A stretch of DNA of 64,000 nucleotides from Bowmanella denitrificans (GCF_002887595.1 NZ_PEBU01000008.1:62001-126000); one strand, 5' to 3'; counted from the stretch's first letter, positions 35,166 to 44,405 are shown. The notes: generated from the sequence alone by a model not told the origin. Translations and numbers: made by a program.

Positions 35166-36235
35166 AAATCATGAGCCAACTTCCCTTTCTTGCAATATTA
35201 ACTTTCAGTTTTTTCATTCTAATGAAATCATTTGCAATGGATAAGGAAAGTTTGGCTCAAAACTCTCTTGAAATCACTAAAATTTCAACTGAGATAGAAT
35301 CAATCGCTAGAGAAAACCCATCTAAAGCTATAGAAATAGCATTGCAAAACCTAAACAAAATAACATATATACAATTTTCTAAGGAACGAGCAACATTACT
35401 CAACTCTTTGTCATATGCGTATTATATGCAAGGTGACTACAAGAGCTCATTGAATTACGCAAAAGAGGTGGAAAAATCAGCAAAAAAAATTAATTCACCC
35501 GAAATATTAGCTCGTTCTTATATGCTTCAGGGCAATGTACTTCAGGGTGTCAACGAATATCCTAGTGCAATTGAAAGATATTTAATAGCTATCAAACTAT
35601 ATAAAGAGTCGAATAACAAATTATATCTTGGATACACCTACAACAACTTAGCTAACACTTACGAAAGATCCGGGAAATATGATTCTGCTTTAGAATATTA
35701 TGATCTCTTTAGAACTACAGTTAAGGGGATTGCTAGCACTGGAAGTGCAGATCTTGGAAGCGGAGATGTATTGCTTGCGAAGGGAAATCCCCAAGAGGCG
35801 AAAACTTATTACGAAGAAGCTCAAAGAAAATACCTATCTGAAAATGATAAATTCGGTTCACTTCTGGCAACTAGCGCTATCGGAAACTCTCTTTCAAAAA
35901 TAGGAGAGGACGATTTAGCCTTAGAAAAGTATCACGAAGCAATAATCGAGTCACAGAAGATTGGATTCAAATTTATAGAGCTTTCTGCAAGATTGAGAAC
36001 TGCAGAATCTTATTACAGGATAGAAAATTATGATGCTGCACTCGACTTTTCAAAAACCTCATTAAATTTAGCAAATGATATTGGTGAACGACTTGAACAA
36101 GTTGAAGCTCACAGATTAATATCAAAAATATTGGAGGAAACAGGGAATCCCCAAGACGCCCTTCTACATTTAAAAAAGGCTCAATCGATACAAGATGAGT
36201 ATCAAAATGAGAAAGCCTCAAACCAGTTGACCGTA
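35010..36235. other. Low-GC cassette spanning precursor tail and TPR sensor
   Basis: Base composition drops from about 50-53% GC to roughly 33% (hand counts of single 60-base rows; the row at 35101 is about 22%) inside the precursor gene. It returns to normal near 36235, inside the kinase gene, just before its coiled coil. Codons such as ATA, AGA and TTA become frequent only here. No insertion sequence, repeat or tRNA borders it. The edges coincide with domain boundaries, so it looks like an exchanged module. Boundaries are good to perhaps 50 nt. Confidence 0.75.
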
Positions 36236-38281
36236 ATGCAGGCCCTATTCGAAAGCGAAGCCAAAGAAGCCCAGATAGCGGAATTGGAAGAGCAAAACCA
36301 GATGCTGCAACTTGAGCAGCAGGTTAGTCAGAAACGCACCGAAAATGCCTGGCTCACCGCGACACTGCTTTTGGGTATGTTGGGTGCCATCGCCCTCTGG
36401 GCGATGCTGATGCAGCGGGAAAAAATACGCCTGGCCAAACTCAGTCAGCAGTTAACGGTGGCCCGCCGTCAGGCTGAAGCGGCGACCGAAGCAAAATCCG
36501 CCTTTCTGGCCAGAATGAGCCATGAAATCCGTACCCCGATCAATGCCGTTACCGGCCTTAGTCGCCTGGCACTGGACAGCCAGAATGAGCGTGAGCAACG
36601 GGGCCATCTGGTGAATATTCTGGATGCAGGTGAAATACTGCTGCGTCTGGTGGACGATATTCTGGATTTTTCCCGTATTGAGGCAGGCAAACTCTCTATC
36701 GAATGTGTGGCACTGGCACCTCGCGAATTGCTAAAAAGCACCCTGAATATGCATATTGTTCAGGCCAATGCCAAAGGCCTGGCACTGGTTGAAGATATCG
36801 CCGCGGATATGCCCCGCCAACTGCTTGGCGACCCCTGGCGCATCAAGCAAATACTGAATAATCTGGTTGGCAATGCCATTAAGTTTACCGAGCAGGGCAC
36901 GGTGACAGTACGCCTTTGTGCTAATCCTGCCCCGGACCAGCCGGATCTGCTGATGCTGGAAGGCGCAGTCAGTGATACCGGCATTGGCCTGAGTCAGGAT
37001 CAGCAGGATGCCTTGTTCCAGTCCTTTAGCCAGGCTGATGATTCCATCACCCGGCGCTTTGGTGGCACCGGCCTGGGACTGGCCATTTGCAAGCAGTTAT
37101 GTGACTTAATGGGTGGCCGTATCTGGGTGGAAAGTGAACCTGGCCAAGGCTCAACATTCAGATTTGAACTGCCGCTTAAACGCCTTGCTGGCAATCCGCA
37201 GCCTTGCCAGGACAACTATCTTCCCAAGGGCATTCCTGACTGGTCACAATACCGGTTGTTGCTGGTGGAAGACAATGAAGTGAATCGCCAGGTGGCCATA
37301 GGGTTATTGCAAAAAACCGCGATTGAGATACAAGTGGCAGAACACGGCCAACAGGCGCTGGACAGATTAAAGGACGAGTTTTTTGATCTGGTTTTAATGG
37401 ATATTCAAATGCCGGTTATGGACGGCCTGACTGCCGCTATTTTGATTCGCCAGGATCTCGAGTTACAGTTACCGATCATCGCCATGACGGCCCATGCCAT
37501 GGAAGCCGACCGGCAAAAAAGCGTTAAGGCTGGTATGGATGGCCACCTTGCCAAACCGATAGATACCCAGACCCTGTATAGCTTACTGGGCAAGTATCTG
37601 CATACCGAGCGCTATTTTTCCCTGGCCTCGCCTGATGCTGAATCCAATGAGCCAACCTGGCAGGTTGAACAACTGGCGGGCCTGAATGTAAAGCAAGCCA
37701 TTGCCAGATTAGGTGGCAACCCGCAATTGTATCAGTCATTGCTGGGGGCTTTTTTTCGTGACCAGAAAGAGACCGCCGGTCAGTTGCGCCAGTTGCTGGC
37801 CCAACACGACCACTCCACATTGTTCAGGTTAATCCATTCGCTGAAATCCAGCAGCGCTTATATCGGCGCGTCAGGCTTATCGGCTCAGTGCGGCGCACTG
37901 GAGGCTATACTTGAACAAGGCCCTTGTGATCCTAAGCCCTTGTTAAAGGTCGCGGATGACCTGGAAGCCCTGTTAAATACGCTGGCGCCAGTATTCGAAT
38001 CCAGCGACCAAAGCAGCCCACAGGCGATTGACGAGAGTGAGCTCAGGAGCCAACTGCAGCAAATACTTGCACTGCTGAAACAATCGGATTTTATGGTGGA
38101 GGAAAAACTGGCGGCGCTGCAAAAATTGTTGGCCGGAGGCCCTTATGCGGAACAAATTGCCCGCCTGGTCAAAAAAGTCGATGATGTGGAATACGAGCGG
38201 GCCGGTGAGTTGGTTGCAGAGATGTTGGCAGAGCTACAGGATGCCGCGCCGCACCATAAACTTAAAGTGTTGAACCCTTAA
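35171..38281 (+). CDS. Periplasmic-TPR hybrid histidine kinase
   Basis: 1036 residues: signal-anchor-like N-terminus (LPFLAILTFSFFILMKSFA), about seven TPR repeats (about 30-350; for example LGYTYNNLANTYERSGKYDSA), a coiled coil, one membrane segment (about 390-412), HisKA with [13 protein letters not shown] (His near 450), HATPase (NLVGNAIKF; DTGIGLSQD; GGTGLGLAIC), a receiver (from about 694; MDIQMPVMDG) and Hpt (IHSLKSSSAYIG near 888). Topology puts the TPR array in the periplasm. TPR arrays in RRNPP regulators bind linear peptides, so the adjacent borosin peptide is an attractive ligand; this is inference. The TPR part is AT-rich foreign-looking DNA, while the kinase part has host composition and is paralogous to the kinase at 27318. 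Confidence 0.9.
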   Translation: MSQLPFLAILTFSFFILMKSFAMDKESLAQNSLEITKISTEIESIARENPSKAIEIALQNLNKITYIQFSKERATLLNSLSYAYYMQGDYKSSLNYAKEVEKSAKKINSPEILARSYMLQGNVLQGVNEYPSAIERYLIAIKLYKESNNKLYLGYTYNNLANTYERSGKYDSALEYYDLFRTTVKGIASTGSADLGSGDVLLAKGNPQEAKTYYEEAQRKYLSENDKFGSLLATSAIGNSLSKIGEDDLALEKYHEAIIESQKIGFKFIELSARLRTAESYYRIENYDAALDFSKTSLNLANDIGERLEQVEAHRLISKILEETGNPQDALLHLKKAQSIQDEYQNEKASNQLTVMQALFESEAKEAQIAELEEQNQMLQLEQQVSQKRTENAWLTATLLLGMLGAIALWAMLMQREKIRLAKLSQQLTVARRQAEAATEAKSAFLARMSHEIRTPINAVTGLSRLALDSQNEREQRGHLVNILDAGEILLRLVDDILDFSRIEAGKLSIECVALAPRELLKSTLNMHIVQANAKGLALVEDIAADMPRQLLGDPWRIKQILNNLVGNAIKFTEQGTVTVRLCANPAPDQPDLLMLEGAVSDTGIGLSQDQQDALFQSFSQADDSITRRFGGTGLGLAICKQLCDLMGGRIWVESEPGQGSTFRFELPLKRLAGNPQPCQDNYLPKGIPDWSQYRLLLVEDNEVNRQVAIGLLQKTAIEIQVAEHGQQALDRLKDEFFDLVLMDIQMPVMDGLTAAILIRQDLELQLPIIAMTAHAMEADRQKSVKAGMDGHLAKPIDTQTLYSLLGKYLHTERYFSLASPDAESNEPTWQVEQLAGLNVKQAIARLGGNPQLYQSLLGAFFRDQKETAGQLRQLLAQHDHSTLFRLIHSLKSSSAYIGASGLSAQCGALEAILEQGPCDPKPLLKVADDLEALLNTLAPVFESSDQSSPQAIDESELRSQLQQILALLKQSDFMVEEKLAALQKLLAGGPYAEQIARLVKKVDDVEYERAGELVAEMLAELQDAAPHHKLKVLNP

Positions 38282-38297
38282 TCTTGGATCCTGACAG

Positions 38298-39254
38298 ATG
38301 CTGGCTAAACAGCGGGTGTTGATCATCGATGATGAAAAAACCAACCTAAAAATTCTCAGTGACATACTGCGAGACGAAGTTGAAGTGATATTGGCCAAAG
38401 ATGGTCCTCAGGGTATTCGTAAAGCCGGGGAATATGCCCCGGATCTGATCCTGCTGGATGTCGTCATGCAAGACATGAATGGCTTTGACGTCATCAGTCA
38501 CCTTAAGCATGACGCCACCACCAGCGCCATTCCGGTGATTTTTATTACCTCGCTGGGTGATGTCAGCCATGAGGAAAAAGGCTTATTGCTAGGTGCTTGT
38601 GACTATATTCAGAAGCCGTTCCACGCCGCTATCGTGCTGGCCAGAATTAAACTGCATCTGCAGTTGGGCAGACAGCGGCTGATGCTGGAAAAGCTCGCTA
38701 ATATTGATCCACTGACGTCGGTAGCCAATCGTCGTCGTTACGACGAAGTGTTGCACAAAGAATGGCGGGTGGCAGTTCGCAACAAGGCGCCGCTGTCGCT
38801 GGTAATGATAGATATTGATAATTTCAAACAGTTTAATGATCGCCATGGCCACGCGGCAGGTGACAGGGTGTTGCAGGAAGTGGCGCAAACCCTGAATGAG
38901 CAATTAAAACGTCCACGGGATTTACTGGCCCGCTACGGTGGCGAGGAGTTTGTGGTGCTTTTGCCTGATATTGACCGGGCCGGCAGTATGGAAGTGATGG
39001 AAAATTGCAGACTGGCCATCCAGGCCCTACAGTTGGATCATCCCTTTTGTGAAAACAGGCAAAACGTGACGATAAGTATTGGCGGCATTACTTGTAGTCC
39101 TACAATGAAAAACCGTCCGGAGGACAGCCTTAAACTGGCTGACGACATGCTTTACCTGGCTAAGCACCAGGGCAAGAACAGGGTAATGTGGTTTGGCGAA
39201 GAACAGGGAGTGATCCAGCATGACAACAGCGCACCCAACGGTACTGCTGGTTGA
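38298..39254 (+). CDS. Response regulator with diguanylate cyclase output (REC-GGDEF)
   Basis: 318 residues: receiver (acidic pocket IDDEK, Asp in LILLDVVMQDMNG near residue 54, Lys in DYIQKPFH) and GGDEF domain (LANIDPLTSVANRRRYDE; ARYGGEEFVVLLPD; NVTISIGGI). The active motif GGEEF and the RxxD inhibitory site (RPRD, five residues upstream) are intact. It should make c-di-GMP when phosphorylated, most likely by the hybrid kinases on either side. It starts 16 nt after the TPR kinase and overlaps the next gene by 35 nt, so it sits firmly in the operon. This WspR/PleD-like design links the upstream signal to c-di-GMP. Confidence 0.93.
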   Translation: MLAKQRVLIIDDEKTNLKILSDILRDEVEVILAKDGPQGIRKAGEYAPDLILLDVVMQDMNGFDVISHLKHDATTSAIPVIFITSLGDVSHEEKGLLLGACDYIQKPFHAAIVLARIKLHLQLGRQRLMLEKLANIDPLTSVANRRRYDEVLHKEWRVAVRNKAPLSLVMIDIDNFKQFNDRHGHAAGDRVLQEVAQTLNEQLKRPRDLLARYGGEEFVVLLPDIDRAGSMEVMENCRLAIQALQLDHPFCENRQNVTISIGGITCSPTMKNRPEDSLKLADDMLYLAKHQGKNRVMWFGEEQGVIQHDNSAPNGTAG

Positions 39255-41040
39255 TGACGAAAAAGCCAACCTAAGGCTACTCAGCGATCTACTGCGACAG
39301 GACGCCGGTATCATCCTGGCGCAAAGTGGTAACCAGGCCATTGAAAAAGCGGTGGCCATGCAACCGGACTTGATTCTGCTGGATATTCTGATGCCGGGCA
39401 TGGATGGCTTTGACACCCTGCGCGCCCTTAAATCCATGCCGCAAACCAGCGACATACCGGTGATTTTTATTACCGGCCTGGACAACCCACAAAAGGAACA
39501 AGAGGGGCTGCGTCTGGGTGCGCAGGATTACATTCACAAACCTTTTAACATTGACGTGGTAAAAGCCAGAATCGCCACCCAACTGGAAATCGTCCGAAGC
39601 AGAAGGGAGCTGCAAACGCTGTCTGAGGATCTAAGCCGGGCCAGTGAGGCCAAAAGCCGCTTTCTGGCCAATATGAGCCACGAAATACGCACCCCACTGA
39701 CCAGTATTATCGGCTATGCAGAAGCGTTACTGGCGGGAGAGTTTAACGGCGATGAGCAGCAGGCAATCAAAGCCATCAGCGTCAGTGGCAAGCATTTGCT
39801 GACTTTGCTAAATGACGTGCTGGACCTGTCGAAGATAGAAGCGGGCAAGCTGGAAGTGGAATTGTTACCGGTAAATTTAGCGGCACTGCTTGAAGAAGTG
39901 CAGATGCTGGTCGCCGACAACGCCAGAAAAAAGCATCTGACCTTTTCGATGGACCTGGCCAACAACCTTCCACAGGGGATTCTTACCGATCCTGTACGCC
40001 TTAAACAGATCCTGGTTAACCTGCTGTCAAATGCGATTAAATTTACCCCCGAGGGAGAAGTTAGCCTGTCTGTCAGCCAGCAAGGCGAGAAGATGTGTTT
40101 TACCGTGCGAGATACCGGACCTGGTATCGACAAAGCCCGGCAGGCAGAATTATTTGCCCCTTTTACCCAGGGTGATTCTTCTATCAGCCGGGAGTTTGGC
40201 GGTACCGGGCTGGGCCTGAGTATTTCTGCGCAATTGGCGGCGAAATTGTCTGGCCATATTCATCTTGACAGCACACCAGGTCAGGGCAGTAGCTTTAGTC
40301 TTTATCTGCAAGCCCAGCCCTGTCAAATCCCCGGTAAATATGATGCCATAGGTACCAACAAAGGCCAGCTCAACGGCAAAGTATTGCTGGCCGAAGATTC
40401 CACCGAAAGCCGCCAGTTACTCAAACGTATGCTGCAAAGCCAGGGACTGTTGGTGAAGGCAGTGGAAAATGGTCAGCAGTTGCTGGAAGCTGCCATGGCC
40501 GAAGAATTTGATTTGATATTGTCGGATATCAGTATGCCGACCATGGACGGATTGCAGGCCATTAAGTTGATGCGTGCGGTTGGCGTAGATACCGCGGTTA
40601 TTGCCCTGACCGCCAATGTGATGAGTCAGGACATTAAGGTCTATCTTGAATCCGGTTTTACCGACCACCTATCCAAACCCATTGACCGGCAAAAATTCGC
40701 TAAACTGCTGAATACCTATCTTCCCAATTGCCAGAATGTTGATGAACTGCATATGCCAGGAGAGGAAATGCAGCAGTTGATGCAGCAGTTTGTGCGTGGC
40801 TTACCTGCTCATTTAAGAGCCATACAACAAGCGTATCAGCAAAATAATATTGCACAGCTGGAACAATTGGCACATAAGCTCAGAGGCACCGCTGCGTTGT
40901 TTCAGTTCAAACAAATCAGCGAAATGGCCAGGCGCCTGGAACATCGTCTGCCCATTGACAAGCTACCACTGGCTCTTGACGACCTGAGCCAGGAAGTGGA
41001 AAAACTGGTCGCCGATACGGACAAGCTGTCCGCAGACTAA
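39220..41040 (+). CDS. Soluble hybrid histidine kinase (REC-HisKA-HATPase-REC-Hpt)
   Basis: 606 residues, no membrane segment: N-terminal receiver (VDDEKANLRLL; LILLDILMPGMDG), HisKA with [13 protein letters not shown] (His near 152), HATPase ([28 protein letters not shown]), second receiver (LAEDSTESRQLL; LILSDISMPTMDG) and C-terminal Hpt (LAHKLRGTAALFQF near 548). The ATG lies inside the preceding cyclase gene (35-nt overlap) in another frame; a later start would cut the first receiver. Its N-terminal receiver is close to that of the REC-GGDEF protein before it. It probably relays phosphate between the membrane kinase and the single receiver that follows. Confidence 0.9.
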   Translation: MTTAHPTVLLVDDEKANLRLLSDLLRQDAGIILAQSGNQAIEKAVAMQPDLILLDILMPGMDGFDTLRALKSMPQTSDIPVIFITGLDNPQKEQEGLRLGAQDYIHKPFNIDVVKARIATQLEIVRSRRELQTLSEDLSRASEAKSRFLANMSHEIRTPLTSIIGYAEALLAGEFNGDEQQAIKAISVSGKHLLTLLNDVLDLSKIEAGKLEVELLPVNLAALLEEVQMLVADNARKKHLTFSMDLANNLPQGILTDPVRLKQILVNLLSNAIKFTPEGEVSLSVSQQGEKMCFTVRDTGPGIDKARQAELFAPFTQGDSSISREFGGTGLGLSISAQLAAKLSGHIHLDSTPGQGSSFSLYLQAQPCQIPGKYDAIGTNKGQLNGKVLLAEDSTESRQLLKRMLQSQGLLVKAVENGQQLLEAAMAEEFDLILSDISMPTMDGLQAIKLMRAVGVDTAVIALTANVMSQDIKVYLESGFTDHLSKPIDRQKFAKLLNTYLPNCQNVDELHMPGEEMQQLMQQFVRGLPAHLRAIQQAYQQNNIAQLEQLAHKLRGTAALFQFKQISEMARRLEHRLPIDKLPLALDDLSQEVEKLVADTDKLSAD

Positions 41041-41055
41041 TTCAAGGAGTCCACT

Positions 41056-41445
41056 ATGCCATACAGGGAAATGACCGCCCTGATTGTTGATGATGATGCC
41101 GATGTCAGGGCTTTTTTACGTACCGCACTGCGCAGTCTGTTTAGCTGTAATCTGATGGAAGCCTCTTGCGGAGACACCGCAGTGGGTATCTATACAAAAA
41201 ACCAGATAGATTTGGTGTTTCTGGATATTCAGATGCCGGGAAAAGACGGTATGGCCATCTTACGCGAATTAAAGCAAACCGACGCCAATGCCAAGATAGT
41301 GATGGTAAGCGCCCATGGCACCATGGATTATGTTACCGAAGCCATCAAACTGGGGGCGTCGGGTTTTATCCTGAAACCTTTCCATCTGCAGAAAATTAAG
41401 GCCATTGTTGAAAAATTAATGGGCCCCGCCACCAGTCCGGCCTAG
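41056..41445 (+). CDS. Single-domain response regulator (CheY-like)
   Basis: 129 residues, only a receiver: acidic pocket VDDDADV, phospho-Asp in LVFLDIQMPGKDG (about residue 58), Ser/Thr in KIVMVSAHG and Lys in GFILKPFHL. It has no output domain, so it is a phosphate shuttle, a phosphate sink or a protein-interaction output. It starts 15 nt after the hybrid kinase, whose C-terminal Hpt is the likely donor. It is the last gene tightly linked to the operon; about 80 nt follow before the TPR-GGDEF gene. Confidence 0.9.
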   Translation: MPYREMTALIVDDDADVRAFLRTALRSLFSCNLMEASCGDTAVGIYTKNQIDLVFLDIQMPGKDGMAILRELKQTDANAKIVMVSAHGTMDYVTEAIKLGASGFILKPFHLQKIKAIVEKLMGPATSPA

Positions 41446-41523
41446 GGGCGCACAATAAGGACTTTGCCACAGGCGTGACCTTTGCGGCATAATTGCGCAA
41501 AATTACCGCAAAAGGAATGCACA

Positions 41524-43404
41524 TTGCGCCTGTTGAGCCTGACCGGTTTATTGTTGTATAGCTGCCTGTCGTCTTCGCTGTATGCCGCATCCAACCAATG
41601 GTTGGCGCAACTCGAAGCACCTTTCCAGCAATGGCAAGCATTGATCAAAACCAACCCACATCTGCTGTTGGAACAGCTACACTCTATGCCTGCGGAGCAT
41701 AAAAACACCGCGTTAAAACAAGCTCAATACCATCTACTGATGAGCCATGCCAGCGGCGCTCTGGTGTTGCCAGAACAATCCATACAAGAAGCACAGGCCG
41801 GGCTCAGCCTGGTGACGTTGGATGAACAGCCCTGGTTATACCACCAATTACAGCTTAGCCTGGCCCTGGCGCTGGATTTAGACGGTGCCCCCGCCAAAGG
41901 GTTAGACGCAGTGACCCAGGCCCTGCTGTGGGCAGAAAGACACGACGATGCAAACCTGCTGGTGGCGGCCCTGATGACCCGCGGCACGTTGTTAAACAGT
42001 CTGACCGACTACTTAGGTGCCATGGCCGATTTGCAACGCGCCTATAATCTGGCGCCGCAACAAAGTGACGATATTGCCAGAGCGGATATTGCCGGTGCAT
42101 TGGCGCTGGTCTATGAATATCGGGGAGAGGATAACCTTTCTTTGCCTTATTTTCAGGAAGCGGTGGATTACTACCGTCAGCAGCCGGCCTCGGTCAGCCT
42201 GAGTATTTATCTGTATGGTCTGGGCCGGGCGAATAAGAACCAGGGCAATACAGATACTGGCCGGGCACAACTGCAGGAATCGGCAAAAATATCTGAACAA
42301 CTGGAAGACCATCAGGGCGTAGCCTACGCGCTTAAAGAAATAGCCGGTATGGACTTACAAGCGCAGCGCTACACCGAAGCAGAGCGTCAGGCGTTAGAGG
42401 CAATACAACTATTCAGGCAAGCCGATAATAACTATATGCTGCTGGATACTGCCCGCTTGTTGTCGAGTATTTATCTGGCACAACAGCAGACCGAAAGAGC
42501 CCAAACCTGGCTTCAGCAGGCCCTGCAGGCGCTGGATCCGGTCAGTATGCCTATCCAGAGAGTTGAGTTGGCCATTCAGCAAGCTAAGGTGCTGGCGGCA
42601 CAGGGCCATTACCAGTCGGCTTTTGACCTTTTATTGCAAAGTACCGACGAGAAACAGGCCATACAAAACAGACAGAGTAGCGAGCAGTTACATCAGCTTC
42701 GCAGTCGCTATGAACTGGATGCTCAGGCCCATCAGAATCAAATACTGAATGCCCAGAATCAGTTGCAGCAAACCCAGTTGCAAAGCCAGCAACGCAAAAA
42801 TCAGCTGCTGATCTTGCTGTTTTTTTGCGCAACCTTAATTTGCACATTGTTACTGTTTCTATTCTATCGCCAACACAGCCACAAACGCGCCCTGCAACAA
42901 CTGGCCGACACAGACAGTTTGACGGGGCTGCTAAACCGACGTAAAACACTGGCCCTGTTGCAACTGCAGGCCGATCTGGCTAAACGCCATGGTTTTGATT
43001 TTTGTGTGGCCTTGGTTGACCTGGACCATTTCAAAAAAATCAATGACAGTCTGGGGCATCAGGGGGGTGACGTGGTATTAAAGCATTTTGCCGATCTTTG
43101 TCAAAAAACCCTGAGGCATACAGATATTGTCGGCCGCATAGGCGGTGAGGAATTCCTGATTGCCCTTCCCCATACCAGTATTGACGATGCCGCTGTTCTG
43201 ATGGAAAAGCTTAGGAAACGCGCCGAAGACATCACCAAGATGATGGCGCTGACTGATTTGCAAGTATCAATTTCAATCGGGCTGGTAAACAATACGCCAC
43301 CGCGCACTGCCATAGAGCTTCTGGCCCAGGCAGATAAAATCCTGTATTCGGCCAAAGACGCCGGTCGTAACCGGGTTGTTGTGGATATTCCAGCGGTAGC
43401 ATAA
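41524..43404 (+). CDS. TPR sensor diguanylate cyclase
   Basis: About 626 residues: signal peptide (RLLSLTGLLLYSCLSSSLYA), TPR-like periplasmic domain (about 30-370), coiled coil, one membrane segment (about 430-450; LLILLFFCATLICTLLLFLF) and GGDEF domain (LADTDSLTGLLNRRKTLA; GRIGGEEFLIALPH; QVSISIGLV) with RxxD site RHTD. The start is the TTG at 41524, with AAAGGA seven bases upstream, giving a standard signal peptide; an ATG frame from 41482 would add 14 residues before it. Architecture parallels the TPR hybrid kinase at 35171, but its base composition is normal. It makes c-di-GMP in response to a periplasmic cue. Confidence 0.9.
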   Translation: MRLLSLTGLLLYSCLSSSLYAASNQWLAQLEAPFQQWQALIKTNPHLLLEQLHSMPAEHKNTALKQAQYHLLMSHASGALVLPEQSIQEAQAGLSLVTLDEQPWLYHQLQLSLALALDLDGAPAKGLDAVTQALLWAERHDDANLLVAALMTRGTLLNSLTDYLGAMADLQRAYNLAPQQSDDIARADIAGALALVYEYRGEDNLSLPYFQEAVDYYRQQPASVSLSIYLYGLGRANKNQGNTDTGRAQLQESAKISEQLEDHQGVAYALKEIAGMDLQAQRYTEAERQALEAIQLFRQADNNYMLLDTARLLSSIYLAQQQTERAQTWLQQALQALDPVSMPIQRVELAIQQAKVLAAQGHYQSAFDLLLQSTDEKQAIQNRQSSEQLHQLRSRYELDAQAHQNQILNAQNQLQQTQLQSQQRKNQLLILLFFCATLICTLLLFLFYRQHSHKRALQQLADTDSLTGLLNRRKTLALLQLQADLAKRHGFDFCVALVDLDHFKKINDSLGHQGGDVVLKHFADLCQKTLRHTDIVGRIGGEEFLIALPHTSIDDAAVLMEKLRKRAEDITKMMALTDLQVSISIGLVNNTPPRTAIELLAQADKILYSAKDAGRNRVVVDIPAVA

Positions 43405-43417
43405 GCCATTGGATTAT

Positions 43418-44026
43418 TTAGCTATCCCCCATGATCAAGCGTAGAAACTTGTTCAACGCGGTTTCCAGACAATGTATGGAATCACCGTCAACCAACAGCA
43501 CAATATGGCCATCCAACTCCCGGTTACCAAAGCTGAAGCGGATTTTAATCAGCAACATCATCTTGTCGTCCTGCCCCTTATCCAGCAGCTTGGCAATGGC
43601 GCCCCAGAACAACTGTGGCGGTTCATAATCAAAATGTTCGTCGAACATGTCTGCCAATGAGGCAAAACAAGCACTTAGCACAATATTGCCCATTTCCCCC
43701 AGCGCATCCTGCTCAATGTCGGTCAGGGCGCCCATCGGGACGTCAATGCCCATCATCATACGCACCAACTCCAGGCTGCGCATTTCAGGAATGACCATCA
43801 TGGCCTGCCCTTTCAAACCACCCGCAAACTTTTGCGCAATAGCACAGACCTCGTGCCCCTGATTCAGATAGTCAACGGCAGTGGGTAGATCACACACATC
43901 CACCATGGGCACGCTCATATGGATGTCTTCCCGCACTATTTCGCTAAGAGCAGCAGCAGCCTGATTCACGCTGATATTAAAAACTTCGCTTAGGGCATCC
44001 CGCTGCAGGTCGTTAAGATGCAGCAT
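43418..44026 (-). CDS. CheC/CheX-like chemotaxis phosphatase
   Basis: About 202 residues with two phosphatase-type helices having the E-x2-N signature: ALSEVFNISVNQAAAALSEI near residue 12 and ALGEMGNIVLSACFASLAD near 108. This is the mark of CheC, FliY and CheX proteins, which dephosphorylate CheY-P. The start at 44026 overlaps the receiver gene by 14 nt; the frame continues upstream only inside that gene. It is the last gene of the chemotaxis-like operon and would reset the receiver proteins encoded in it. It converges on the TPR-GGDEF gene with a 13-nt gap. Confidence 0.85.
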   Translation of the reverse strand: MLHLNDLQRDALSEVFNISVNQAAAALSEIVREDIHMSVPMVDVCDLPTAVDYLNQGHEVCAIAQKFAGGLKGQAMMVIPEMRSLELVRMMMGIDVPMGALTDIEQDALGEMGNIVLSACFASLADMFDEHFDYEPPQLFWGAIAKLLDKGQDDKMMLLIKIRFSFGNRELDGHIVLLVDGDSIHCLETALNKFLRLIMGDS

Positions 44027-44390
44027 GAAAACGCTCCATATCAATAAGCAACTGTTTGACCACATCTGGATTAACGGGCTTTTTGTAGTACCCCAATCCG
44101 GCGTCCTGAACCTGTTGTTGCATGGATCTCTGCACATTGGCAGTTAACAGGCCGATAAAGCATTTTTGCTGACTTTGCTGTAATTGAGTGGCTAACTCCA
44201 GGCCATTCATATTGGGCATATTGAAATCCAGCGAGGCACCATGAAACTGGTGCTTAACGGCCAGTTGCAGCGCTTCATCACCACTGCCCGCTTCAAACAA
44301 CTCCAGATCAGTATGCTGCTCTCGCAAGAAATTGCATACGAATAATCTTGCTACTTTACTGTCATCCACTACCAGAATTTTATAAGGCAT
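44013..44390 (-). CDS. Single-domain response regulator
   Basis: 125 residues, receiver only: pocket VDDSKVA, Asp in GASLDFNMPNMNG (about residue 56), Thr in GLLTANVQ and Lys in YYKKPVNP. It starts 15 nt downstream of the cyclase gene and overlaps the CheC-like gene, which suggests CheC-type dephosphorylation of this protein. No output domain is present. Confidence 0.9.
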   Translation of the reverse strand: MPYKILVVDDSKVARLFVCNFLREQHTDLELFEAGSGDEALQLAVKHQFHGASLDFNMPNMNGLELATQLQQSQQKCFIGLLTANVQRSMQQQVQDAGLGYYKKPVNPDVVKQLLIDMERFHAAS

Positions 44391-44405
44391 AGATGCCTCC
44401 TTTTC

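Noticed and set aside
35010-36235. Insertion sequence or prophage fragment as cause of the low GC
   Set aside because: Reading frames continue through both borders into intact proteins; no transposase, terminal repeat or target duplication is seen.
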